A DNA stretch of 64,000 bases from an uncultured bacterium (GTDB lineage Bacteria; Bacteroidota; Bacteroidia; CAILMK01): NCBI GenBank assembly GCA_903829945.1, contig CAIKRV010000044.1, positions 1-64,000 of the forward strand. Direction: 5' to 3'. Under the pieces are notes generated by a model that saw only the letters and a program-made list of their open reading frames with translations, had not been told where the DNA came from and did no database searches. Made by a program: the position numbers and the translations under genes. Every line of letters starts with the position of its first letter. The stretch's first letter is position 1. Of the stretch, positions 35,867 through 45,400 are shown one piece after another.

Positions 35867-36258
35867 TTAAAACAGGCGATGATTTTGGCAGCGGTAGCTG
35901 CCAAACCTTGCTGCGTAGCAGCAAGCTTGGGACGCTCAAAGTTAATATCACCTACGTGTTGTAAAGGAATCAGGTGAATATGTGCATGAGGCACTTCCAA
36001 ACCAATAACCGCCATTCCAACCTTTTTGCACGGAATCGCTTTTTCTAGTGCTTTGGATACATTTTTTGCAAATAAAAATAGTCCTGAATACAGGTCATCC
36101 TCAAGATTAAAAATATAGTCAATTTCTTGCTTAGGAATCACTAAGACATGGCCCTCTGCCAATGGGGTAATATCTAAAAAAGCTAAAAAATGATCGTTTT
36201 CAGCAATTTTATGACAAGGAATTTCACCGTTTACAATTTTACTAAATATGGATGCCAT
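35863..36258 (-). CDS. HIT-family nucleotide hydrolase
   Basis: 131 residues. The histidine triad HAHIHLIP is near residue 93 and the N-terminal IFSKIVNGEIPCHKIAE is typical of HINT-type hydrolases, which cleave nucleoside phosphoramidates or dinucleotides. All triad histidines are present. It is the second gene after greA, with a 16-base gap, so the two probably share a transcript. Substrate unknown. Confidence 0.9.
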   Translation of the reverse strand: MASIFSKIVNGEIPCHKIAENDHFLAFLDITPLAEGHVLVIPKQEIDYIFNLEDDLYSGLFLFAKNVSKALEKAIPCKKVGMAVIGLEVPHAHIHLIPLQHVGDINFERPKLAATQQGLAATAAKIIACFN

Positions 36259-36274
36259 AAAACTTAACTATTAA

Positions 36275-36751
36275 TTACTCTCTGGTGATTTTTAAAACTT
36301 CAAGTTTCAAAACCCCGGCAGGAACATTAACTTCAATAGTATCACCAATTTTTTTCCCTAATAAGCCTTGGCCAATCGGACTCTTTACAGATATTTTGCC
36401 TTCCTTCAAACTGGCCTCAGTTTCAGATACGATTTTGTATTTCACGTCCTTTTTGGTATTGTGATTTTTTACATAAACCGTTGATAGTATCATTACTTTA
36501 CTGGTATCTACATTGCTTTCATCAATAATACGAGAATTAGCAATGGTATTTTCTAATTTAGCAATTTTAGCTTCCAAATGACCTTGAGCATCTTTGGCTG
36601 CATCGTATTCAGCATTTTCACTCAAGTCACCCTTATCTCTGGCTTCTTGGATGGCTTTGGCAATATCAGCCCTTCCCTTAGTTTTTAGGTTTCTTAACTC
36701 ATCATTAAGCTTATCTAATCCTTCTTTTGTAAAGTAAAATACTTCTGCCAT
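36275..36751 (-). CDS. greA: transcription elongation factor GreA
   Basis: 158 residues, normal for GreA. The N-terminal antiparallel coiled coil (about 1-75) has the acidic tip region ARDKGDLSENAEYDAAK that enters the RNA polymerase secondary channel. The C-terminal FKBP-like domain ends in SPIGQGLLGKKIGD and the usual tail. GreA rescues backtracked polymerase by stimulating transcript cleavage. A terminator-like hairpin lies between a -7 element and the ATG, so part of its regulation may be premature termination. Confidence 0.95.
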   Translation of the reverse strand: MAEVFYFTKEGLDKLNDELRNLKTKGRADIAKAIQEARDKGDLSENAEYDAAKDAQGHLEAKIAKLENTIANSRIIDESNVDTSKVMILSTVYVKNHNTKKDVKYKIVSETEASLKEGKISVKSPIGQGLLGKKIGDTIEVNVPAGVLKLEVLKITRE

Positions 36752-36762
36752 AGTTTATCAAT

Positions 36763-36799
36763 TAAAAAACTCAACGTCCCCACTAGGGAGACGTTGAGT
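36763..36799 (-). terminator. terminator-like hairpin in the greA leader
   Basis: ACTCAACGTC (36769-36778) pairs with GACGTTGAGT (36790-36799). The stem continues through CCC/GGG around a 4-base loop with one bulged A. On the minus strand the stem is followed by a run of about six T. It can terminate the upstream barrel gene. If the -7 element at 36811-36818 is used, it also forms an attenuator in the greA mRNA leader. Confidence 0.8.
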
Positions 36800-36810
36800 A
36801 AATTTATATA

Positions 36811-36818
36811 CAAATATA
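36811..36818 (-). promoter_or_regulatory. possible -7 promoter element of greA
   Basis: On the minus strand this is TATATTTG, matching TAnnTTTG, between the stop of the barrel gene (36833) and the hairpin. The leader would be about 55 nt and would contain the whole hairpin. No -33 element is visible. Confidence 0.45.
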
Positions 36819-36832
36819 GGAATTGTTTTGGA

Positions 36833-37888
36833 TTATAGCGTCAGCTTTAATCCAAAACAATGCGTTCCTGTAAAGATTGTAGAACGGTATGAATAATCAA
36901 TTCCGAAACGTTTTGCTTTATTTTTACCAAAAGGTAAATCTACACTGGCACCAGCCGATGGACCAAGACCGGTTTTTGTACGCAAATCAGAACTAAATAT
37001 ATCCTGCTCGTAATTAAATCCGCCTCTTAGCATCAGGTATCCTTTATAACTGTATTGCAAGCCGATAATTTCTTGGTCCTTATCAAATGCATTTGACATA
37101 AATGAACCCGCAATGGTTAATTTATGCGTAGAACCGGAATCAAAATATAAATCATAAGATACACCAATATTTAACATGGAAGGCAATTCAAATTCATTAC
37201 TTCTACTTTCTAAGGTCATAGAATAAGGAGAACCATCAATTACCCCACGCGTGGATAAGCCCCCACCGGAATAAGACATCGCAGGACCGATATTTCTAAG
37301 GGAAACACCAATTTTAATTTTATCTTTATCCCCGGCAAAATACTGAATACCGGCATCCATAGATACTCCTGTAGCGCTTACAGAAACTATTCCTTCGCTA
37401 ACGGCACGGAACAATACCCCAGCACGTATAGCATTGGAAAATTTATGCGCATAGCCTACCCCAATATTTACCATAGAAATATTATAGGTTCCTTGTACAG
37501 GTTCAGGACTATTAACGGTAGTAATTGGTATATCACCAAAATCCCAGGAGATAATGCTTACGCCAATGGCATCATCCTTATCTTCACCCAGGGTTTGTGC
37601 AAAACCAAAGGCATTAATATTAACACCAACCGTAGAATTACCCAACCAATTGGTACGTGCCGCCAGAAATTCTGTTTGATGAATATCTGCTAAACCTGCC
37701 ACATTGAATTGCATACACTCTACACCATTGATGCCGGCAATATCTACTCCACCCCATCCGGAGCTTCTGGCCCATGGATTAACTACTAGTTGTTCAGCAC
37801 CGGCCTGACCTACACGATCAGGATTGCCCGCCATTACTGACTGTGAAAGTGCTAAACCTAATATTACGCCTACTATTTTTTTGATCAT
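36833..37888 (-). CDS. PorV/PorQ-family outer-membrane barrel protein
   Basis: 351 residues. The signal peptide ends VMAG near residue 21. The mature N-terminus has the hallmark of this family: GQAGAEQLVVNPWARSSGWGG, then NVAGLAD where the family usually has NPAGLA. The rest is a string of amphipathic strands. PorV and PorQ are T9SS outer-membrane components that shuttle or help attach cargo, but many paralogues sit beside individual cargo genes. Here it is the last of three minus-strand genes after a TonB-dependent receptor and a 1500-residue T9SS-type protein. A dedicated role in presenting that protein is plausible. Confidence 0.75.
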   Translation of the reverse strand: MIKKIVGVILGLALSQSVMAGNPDRVGQAGAEQLVVNPWARSSGWGGVDIAGINGVECMQFNVAGLADIHQTEFLAARTNWLGNSTVGVNINAFGFAQTLGEDKDDAIGVSIISWDFGDIPITTVNSPEPVQGTYNISMVNIGVGYAHKFSNAIRAGVLFRAVSEGIVSVSATGVSMDAGIQYFAGDKDKIKIGVSLRNIGPAMSYSGGGLSTRGVIDGSPYSMTLESRSNEFELPSMLNIGVSYDLYFDSGSTHKLTIAGSFMSNAFDKDQEIIGLQYSYKGYLMLRGGFNYEQDIFSSDLRTKTGLGPSAGASVDLPFGKNKAKRFGIDYSYRSTIFTGTHCFGLKLTL

Positions 37889-37923
37889 CTTACTTGTTTT
37901 TCTAAGTTGATAATTAGTTTTTT

Positions 37924-40900
37924 TTAGAATGTGTCAAGGTCAATTGGTCTCATTACACCAAACCATTTGATGACTCTTTCTCCCAAATTGCCTGCTTTAA
38001 TATGAATTAAATATACCCCACTGGCAATTGGTACACCTGCATTATTTTTCAAATCCCAATCCAAGAATGTGGAATGAATCTCACTAATCGGTTGGTCAAC
38101 ATTATATCTGCGAACCAAAGCGCCATTGACTGTATAAATATCAATGGTGCATTTGCTTGGCAAGTTGGTAATTCGAACCCTATTGTCCAACTGTGATGTT
38201 TCATACCCTGAGTATGCATAGTATGGATTAGGAACAATATTCACTTCTTTCAATGCCTTTTGTCCAAGCGCTACCGTCTCGGTAGGGGTCAAAGAACTTG
38301 TATTAAAGCTATATAGAGGTAAATTATTATTTTGTGGTGTTCCGCTGGCATTCGGATAAGTGGCATAAGGAGTAGTTACTCTTAAGCGTAATCTTGCATC
38401 AGATGGTATTATACCATCTTGAACACTATTTAACTTACCTGCCGCAGTTAATGCCGGTGGCATTACCCACATTACATCGCCGAATACATGAGCCAACATG
38501 GTATTACGTGCAAATGAATTATCAGTTAGCATCGCTAAATAAGTTTTACAACTATCATAGGCAATGCCTCTTTCCTTGGCAAAACGTGGATATTTATCAC
38601 GGAAAGCTTTGGTCATGGCTACTTTAGACCATGGGTTTCTGGAACTCATTACATAAATCCAATGCTTACCGGCCCAAGTATAACCATTGACATAATCAAA
38701 ATAACCTGCCGCCGGATTCAAATAGCCATACTGCCAATTGTTATTGGTAGGATTCCAAAGCATATCATTACCGTTATCCTTTTGATTGTGAGAATCCTCA
38801 CCAAACATAATATTTAAACGTTCGCCGGTTTCAATATTTACCGCATAGCCTGGGAACCAACTGGTACCCACTTCAGGGTTAGCCCCCGGATTATAAATTG
38901 GACCATTGGCACCATCCACAAACGGATTAGTATGCTTACGAACATCAAATTTCTTAGCACCACCCTCATTCTTATTGGTAAGGTTCGGATCTGTGCTGGT
39001 TTCTCCTTCTTCAATAACCACACATTTGGTCCATTTGCTCTTATCGGCAGTAAATACCAAATCAATGCTATTGGTGATATTGATTCGCTGATTTTCAAAA
39101 TCTACTTGATCCGGAATTGGACCCAAAGTATATTCATAAACCCCTGAAGGATCTTTAAAGTACTCTGAACGTGCCGCCAAGGCACCAGGCGCTACTACAC
39201 CGGCCAAAGATGCTTCAAATGCTTGGCGTGGATCTACCCAGTTATCATAAGCATATTTATGAACAATGGATTGAGTATAAGTTTGATTATAGGTAGAGTC
39301 AATAAATAAAGTATCACCTGCACTTACCAAAATGGTTTGTACACCAGAAACATTATTATAAACTGTATCCCATTTATTAGCAAAGAGTCTAACTAAAAAC
39401 TTAGGGGTATGATTGGTATCTGTCACTAAATCTAAAGTTCTTCCGGTGGATTTTCCATAATACATGGTAAGTTCTCCGTTAGCGGTATGCAATACATAAA
39501 CATTAGTTTTAGCAACGAAAGTAAATAAATTCTTAGTTACTGTTTTAGTCGAAGTTACTTTTTCAGTATAGGCGCCGGCATCCTGTGGAGAAGAATGTGA
39601 ATTGGTCGGATCCGGTGAAATTTCTACATCATCATATTTAGGATCCATAACGCCGCCCCCTTGAGCATCTTTATGGGTACCGGAACGAATCCAGTTATAC
39701 GGATTGATTGGAGCTGCAGTTCCGGATTGTTCGCCATCGTAAATACCGGTCAACCAATAATTTGACGGATCATTGAAAGTAATTGTTGCTGAAATAAAAC
39801 CATTGGTCAATCGAGTTGAACTATCCAACACCGCACCCGGTGCTTCTGTATAAAATTTACTTGGATCCACATAATATGGTTTCTTAGGATTAACATCAAA
39901 CTTACCACTTAATGGCTGTGCAATAGAAACAACTAATCCTAATTTCGATACCACTTGGTCATGGAAAATACTGATGCTATCCTGAGAATAGGCAATAGTA
40001 TCATTTTTTGTGGTATTGGCATTGTATTGTGTAATGACCCAACGGGTACGCGCCGGATTAGGCTCGTAAAAGTTTTTAGTAATATAAGGTGTATCATTGG
40101 TGGTAGTACCAATTGAATCATATATTCTCAATTGGAAATCTCCTCCTTTTACCAAAAGCGGATCATATACGCGAATATTTACCGGACCGGCACCTATGGC
40201 ATATAATGGCTGATCAATAGAGTTCTTATTTTTAGAGAATAATTCAGCTTCAGAACTTGGATCCAAATCCAAGAAATTACCGCCATTACCTACTCCTTCT
40301 ATTCTTCTGATCGGAACTTGGGTACCAAAATCAGCATTCAGAGAATTACCTCCGAATAATGGATCGGAGCTATGCGGCATCGCAATAATGGAAGGAGAGC
40401 CGTTTACTTGTGCCGGACGTCCTGCCAAGAAATAAGTATTCTTATCGTTTGGATTGGCATTATAACCATAGGCCATCACCATGTAATAGTAATAATTATT
40501 ATTTATTAACTTATCATCACCGGTGGCAAAAAGGTCTTTCACTATTTCATAAGTATGAGTTACCCCTTGATTGGATCTGGTAACCATAATTTTTGGTACC
40601 GTTGATTTCAAGGTTGGGTCAAATACATTATTGATAATATTAATAGGAACATTATTTCCTTTAATATCAGATTGCGCAATTAATCTTGCTTTACTGATAT
40701 CTCCTAAGTCACCTGCAGAAACAGATGAATTTGCTAATTGATAAATTAAATAACCTTCAAACCTGAAAGTATCCTTTTTACCAAAGGTTAAAATATTCTT
40801 TTCTGTAGTATTGATAGAACCGTTTTGGTCTATAAATGAAAGGACTACTTTATTTTTAAGTTCAGTAACTTGAACTACAGGAGGTTCAGGACCGATACGT

Positions 40901-42426
40901 AATTGGAAACAATCATCATATAATGTTTGCGCCAAATCATCCGCAAATAAAAGCTCTGTAATGGCATCCGTATTATCACTTTGACGAGTGGACATGGCCC
41001 AAACTGCACCTACAGTAACATAGTTAACAGCACCCGGTTTCAAGGTAAAAGGACCTGCAGATTGTAAGAACCTTCTATCTCCTGGAGGGTTACCCGCATT
41101 TTTTTCTGTCCATTGATTTGGATCACTTACACGAGGGTCACCAGGGAACATGAAGTGTGCTTTAGGACCGGCGCCTGTTCCGTTTTTACCATCATTATGA
41201 ATATAAGTGCCTTGTTTCCAACGAGCGGTCATAAAATAATAATAATTATTGGCCTGTTCCGGGTTACCATTTACAGGATTAAAGTCATTATTATAATATA
41301 CAAATGCTGACATTGGCAAGTAATCATCATTGACGTCAAGAATGCCATCATGATTTCTATCAATTCTAGGGGTGCCTGCATCTACATGAGGACCTAAGAA
41401 GAAGTCGGTACCAACAGCAGGTAAAGTTGTTCCATATCCTAATGCACCCGGATCTATATTTTCACCATTATAGCAAATACCTAAACTTCTATTGGTATCT
41501 ACGGCTACATAGTCATCAAATGCATAACCAAGGTCCGGATCCACCCATTGACCGAAGAAGGTACTATCTAAAGTATAGGTACCGCGGTTTATAATTTTAT
41601 AGGCATAAAAAGTTGCACTATTTAATTGGTCATTCGTCACAAATGCAAATGCATGCACTTGAACTTCTAAACCAATTGCTAAGGCATGGGTTTCATTGTG
41701 CGTATTACCATTATCGTTATATACCCACCATAAATTTTGGTCAGGCGTAAATTCGCATTGAGGTTTGGAAGGAGTATGTGCATAAAAGACTGGATAATCA
41801 CTATTTTTAGGATCAAACTGATTTAATAAATAGTGCCCATCTCCATCTACGTCTTTAAAAGGAGCCAATTTAGAAAACTTCCATCCACCGGTATTGCTTT
41901 GTGGAAAAGCAGGCCAATTAATCATATCAGCCGTAGCAGGAGCCGAACCATTTTTAAAATTGGTAATATCGTCCTTATTGATTTTCCAAATTTTGTCATA
42001 TTGAAGACAAGCAGCAGCATCGGTACCGGCATTGACGGTATCCAACGGACCAGGGAAAAAGTCACTACCATTTTGACGATAAGTCATGGCTGCCTCTTTT
42101 AGGTTGCCATGGTCATAACCACCAATCCATAAAGAACCGGCAAATAATGAAGTTCTTCTTGGTTGACCCTCCTGAGTAACTTTAGGAACTTCGTACTTAG
42201 CCAGACCTACAAGGTCCCACCACATGTCCCCACCATTTAGAATGTGCGCTCTGACATTATTGATGTCAAGGTCAGCAGAGCCGGTGGCCGGGGAACAGCC
42301 ATCCGCTAAACGTTTGTGCTTGCCCGGAGGATTGATCGGCTGTCCTACATTTGGAGCAGCATAAACCAATGTGCCAATGCACATAAAGCCTACCAGAGAA
42401 AGAAGTGAAAGTTTAATTTTATTCAT
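37924..42426 (-). CDS. very large secreted protein with T9SS/FlgD-like C-terminal domain
   Basis: About 1500 residues from the ATG at 42426; an upstream TTG at 42432 is less likely. The signal peptide ends VYAA near residue 24. The mature N-terminus contains DLDINNVRAHILNGGDMWWD, a segment I associate with a family of giant Bacteroidota/Ignavibacteria secreted proteins. A WIGGYD motif and calcium-type acidic loops (DVDGDGHYL, DRNHDGILDVNDDY) follow. The last ~100 residues (NIVPNPYYAYSGYE to GVMRPIDLDTF) form an FlgD-Ig/T9SS-like C-terminal beta domain with IASGVYLIHIKAG. It lies between a TonB-dependent receptor and a PorV/PorQ-like barrel. Surface display is likely; the function is unknown. 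Confidence 0.78.
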   Translation of the reverse strand: MNKIKLSLLSLVGFMCIGTLVYAAPNVGQPINPPGKHKRLADGCSPATGSADLDINNVRAHILNGGDMWWDLVGLAKYEVPKVTQEGQPRRTSLFAGSLWIGGYDHGNLKEAAMTYRQNGSDFFPGPLDTVNAGTDAAACLQYDKIWKINKDDITNFKNGSAPATADMINWPAFPQSNTGGWKFSKLAPFKDVDGDGHYLLNQFDPKNSDYPVFYAHTPSKPQCEFTPDQNLWWVYNDNGNTHNETHALAIGLEVQVHAFAFVTNDQLNSATFYAYKIINRGTYTLDSTFFGQWVDPDLGYAFDDYVAVDTNRSLGICYNGENIDPGALGYGTTLPAVGTDFFLGPHVDAGTPRIDRNHDGILDVNDDYLPMSAFVYYNNDFNPVNGNPEQANNYYYFMTARWKQGTYIHNDGKNGTGAGPKAHFMFPGDPRVSDPNQWTEKNAGNPPGDRRFLQSAGPFTLKPGAVNYVTVGAVWAMSTRQSDNTDAITELLFADDLAQTLYDDCFQLRIGPEPPVVQVTELKNKVVLSFIDQNGSINTTEKNILTFGKKDTFRFEGYLIYQLANSSVSAGDLGDISKARLIAQSDIKGNNVPINIINNVFDPTLKSTVPKIMVTRSNQGVTHTYEIVKDLFATGDDKLINNNYYYYMVMAYGYNANPNDKNTYFLAGRPAQVNGSPSIIAMPHSSDPLFGGNSLNADFGTQVPIRRIEGVGNGGNFLDLDPSSEAELFSKNKNSIDQPLYAIGAGPVNIRVYDPLLVKGGDFQLRIYDSIGTTTNDTPYITKNFYEPNPARTRWVITQYNANTTKNDTIAYSQDSISIFHDQVVSKLGLVVSIAQPLSGKFDVNPKKPYYVDPSKFYTEAPGAVLDSSTRLTNGFISATITFNDPSNYWLTGIYDGEQSGTAAPINPYNWIRSGTHKDAQGGGVMDPKYDDVEISPDPTNSHSSPQDAGAYTEKVTSTKTVTKNLFTFVAKTNVYVLHTANGELTMYYGKSTGRTLDLVTDTNHTPKFLVRLFANKWDTVYNNVSGVQTILVSAGDTLFIDSTYNQTYTQSIVHKYAYDNWVDPRQAFEASLAGVVAPGALAARSEYFKDPSGVYEYTLGPIPDQVDFENQRINITNSIDLVFTADKSKWTKCVVIEEGETSTDPNLTNKNEGGAKKFDVRKHTNPFVDGANGPIYNPGANPEVGTSWFPGYAVNIETGERLNIMFGEDSHNQKDNGNDMLWNPTNNNWQYGYLNPAAGYFDYVNGYTWAGKHWIYVMSSRNPWSKVAMTKAFRDKYPRFAKERGIAYDSCKTYLAMLTDNSFARNTMLAHVFGDVMWVMPPALTAAGKLNSVQDGIIPSDARLRLRVTTPYATYPNASGTPQNNNLPLYSFNTSSLTPTETVALGQKALKEVNIVPNPYYAYSGYETSQLDNRVRITNLPSKCTIDIYTVNGALVRRYNVDQPISEIHSTFLDWDLKNNAGVPIASGVYLIHIKAGNLGERVIKWFGVMRPIDLDTF

Positions 42427-42458
42427 AACCAAATCAGTTCTAAATTTTCAATACTTAA

Positions 42459-45400
42459 TTAAAATGCATAACTTAATCCAAGACGAATAACACGCGGTGA
42501 ACCATAGTTGCCCGGGCTCAATAAACGTGCATTGTATTGATCAACAAATGCTTGACGTGCTGCTAAATCAGCAATATTACTTAATGTTTTTTGACCTTCC
42601 GCAGATGCCAAATATCCATCATCATCCGGGCGACCTGTATAACGATATACGCCAAAGATGTTCTGTATGTTAAACAAATTTTGAATGGTAACACGCAAGT
42701 TGATGTAATGGTCGCTACCTTTTGAGCCGCTATTTTCTTGGTTTTTCTTTGATTTTACCAATATGTTTTTATCATAGGATAAATCCACGCGATAATTCCA
42801 AGGTAAACGGGCATCATTCGGTTGACCTAATAATGTAGTACGTTGAGCTACGCCAATTTCAACATCAGTTGTAACGTTGGATTGACGAGAATAAGGCATA
42901 CCGGAACTTGCAGTAAATAAAGCAAAGAAACCGGCATTTTCAAATACTGCACGATATACTTTATCTACCACAGTATTTATACCATTGCTTTTATCAGTAG
43001 ATGGACCGGTATAATCCAAACCATCGCCAAAACGATAATCAACGGTAGCATTCAATTTATGACGAACATCGTAATCCAATGGTAGTGGAGTACGTAAGTT
43101 AGGTTGACCGGCAGCAATTAAACCGCCTTGAGAACCTGAGGATGAACCGGTACCATTTGCAAATTGCAATCCATAATTGGCTTTAAAGGCAATACCGGAA
43201 GCCGCAGCACGACGATATTCATAAATAACGTTTAGTCCTTTTACGGTACCAAAGTCAATATTATCATAAGTAGTATAAGTACTTACTGGGTAAGCGAAAT
43301 TAATTTTTCTTATTTGAATCATATTACGCAATTCACCATAGTTAGCTTCCAAGGTGATAACACTAACTTTTCCGATAATTTGCTTGAAACCTACTTGATA
43401 ATTAATACGCGTTTGTGGTTTCAAATTTGGATTATCTATAACACCGGTAGCTCTTTCTTTTAAGAAATAATAATTATCAATGGAGAAAAAGTTATTACTG
43501 GTAGGACGTTGGCTTAAGATATCATAATTCGCATAGAAGTTAGCCACGTCTGATATTGGGAAAGAGAAAGACACACGAGGTGAATAACTAGTTTGAGGAG
43601 TATATTGTTGGAAAGAAGCAGCAATCGGCTTATTTAAATTATCTCTGGAAATACCTGCACCTTTAATATAAGGAGTCAAGGTACCGCCATTTAAATTCGC
43701 CAAATAGGTTACGTCCGTTACTTCTTTACCGGTTGCATCATACCATTTATTGGTAGCAGGGTCACGATATCCTATTGGTGCAACTGTTGGATTTAAAGGA
43801 TCATTTACGTAAGGCACATAACTTGAACCGATATTTCCGGGTTTGGTATATTTGGTAGTTCCAAAATATTTACCGTCAATATCTCCCGCAGTATAGGTAG
43901 GAAGCATGGAATATTGGTCAATTAATACCGGCTGATTTGCATCATAACGATCAATACGTAAACCTAAACGGAAATTAATGCCGTAAAAATCAAACTGGTC
44001 TTGAACATATCCTGCAATATAAATAGGCTGGAAAGCAGCAATGTATCTGTGCAAACTATCATTCAAGAAATCATTAACTGTCAATTTCTTAGAAGGTGAA
44101 TTGCCTAAATAATCATAACCATAGTAACTCACTAAAGAGCTACCTTGGTTGAGCAATTCATCGGCGGAGAACATATTTAATTTTCCGGCCAAGCGACCGT
44201 GAGACGCTAAGTATTTAGATAAATTATTATAATCACCGGGATTGTAGCCATCTGTATTAATAAATGACTCACTGGAAATTGGTTTTCCATGAATATCAGT
44301 AGCCCCTTGGCTGATTAAATATTCTCTGAAGTTTTTATCAAAAGTTCTTTGGTTGGCAGATTGGAAACGGTAATTAATAGTATCCAAGAAGTTACCATAT
44401 TTATCAAATACTGAATCCTTTCTTGTAGTATCAACAGATAGATGTGAGTTAGCTAACTGACGTGCTAAAGTCCATAAACCGGTAGTAGCTACAGTATAAC
44501 CACTTGAAACACGTTGTTCATAATTGAAACCAAATTTGATAGCATGTTGCTTCAACTGGAAGGAACCGGAGAAATATAAATTAAATTGGTCCGTTTGAGA
44601 TTTAGAAACTGAACCATATACGGTACCTACACCACTCCACAAAGAGTTAACATTAGTAGGCGATTGTCCGTTAACTAAGCCACCTTCATTTTGGATTTGT
44701 TGTAAGTTATATACTTTTGATTTATTAGCAAAATACTCACGGGTATAATTTTGTTCTGTGGTTAAAACATTACCAGGTTTAAATTTCACAGAGTCAATTA
44801 AATAATTACCTTCACTATATACATGGGTGGTCGGATCCACAGTATAAGATCTACGGGTATATTGATCAAAAGTACCGATATAACCATATTTAAAGTAATC
44901 ATCTTTCAGGTTCTTATCCCAAGTAGTATTTCGAACCGTTTGATAATCCCCTTGAATGGAATAAGAAGCGCCCTGGATAATAGATTTAGGATCAGTGGCA
45001 ATATTTTGTTTAAAACGTATAAATCCTCTATAAGTCTCATTAATAACTTGAGGATTATTAGCGGTATTAAACATGCTGAAAGAAGGAATATAAGCCAAAT
45101 ATGAATTATAGTTTCCTGAAGCATAGGCAGTAATAGTGATATTATTCACCGGTTGGTATTCCAACTTTCCTGTAAAGGAATAGCTTTGAGAAGGAATATT
45201 AGGGTGATAAGCCACCGTAGTAATACCGGAATTGCCTACATAAGAAGCGGCCGGTAAGAATATATCTGTATTAATGGTATTAATATCTGTTTTTGGAGCT
45301 CTAATTAATGGATTTGCATTTAAAGCATTCATTACATTAGAATTGGCAGTATAAATCGGAATTCCGGATGGACTTGGGTCTTTAATTAAAGTAGCAGAAC

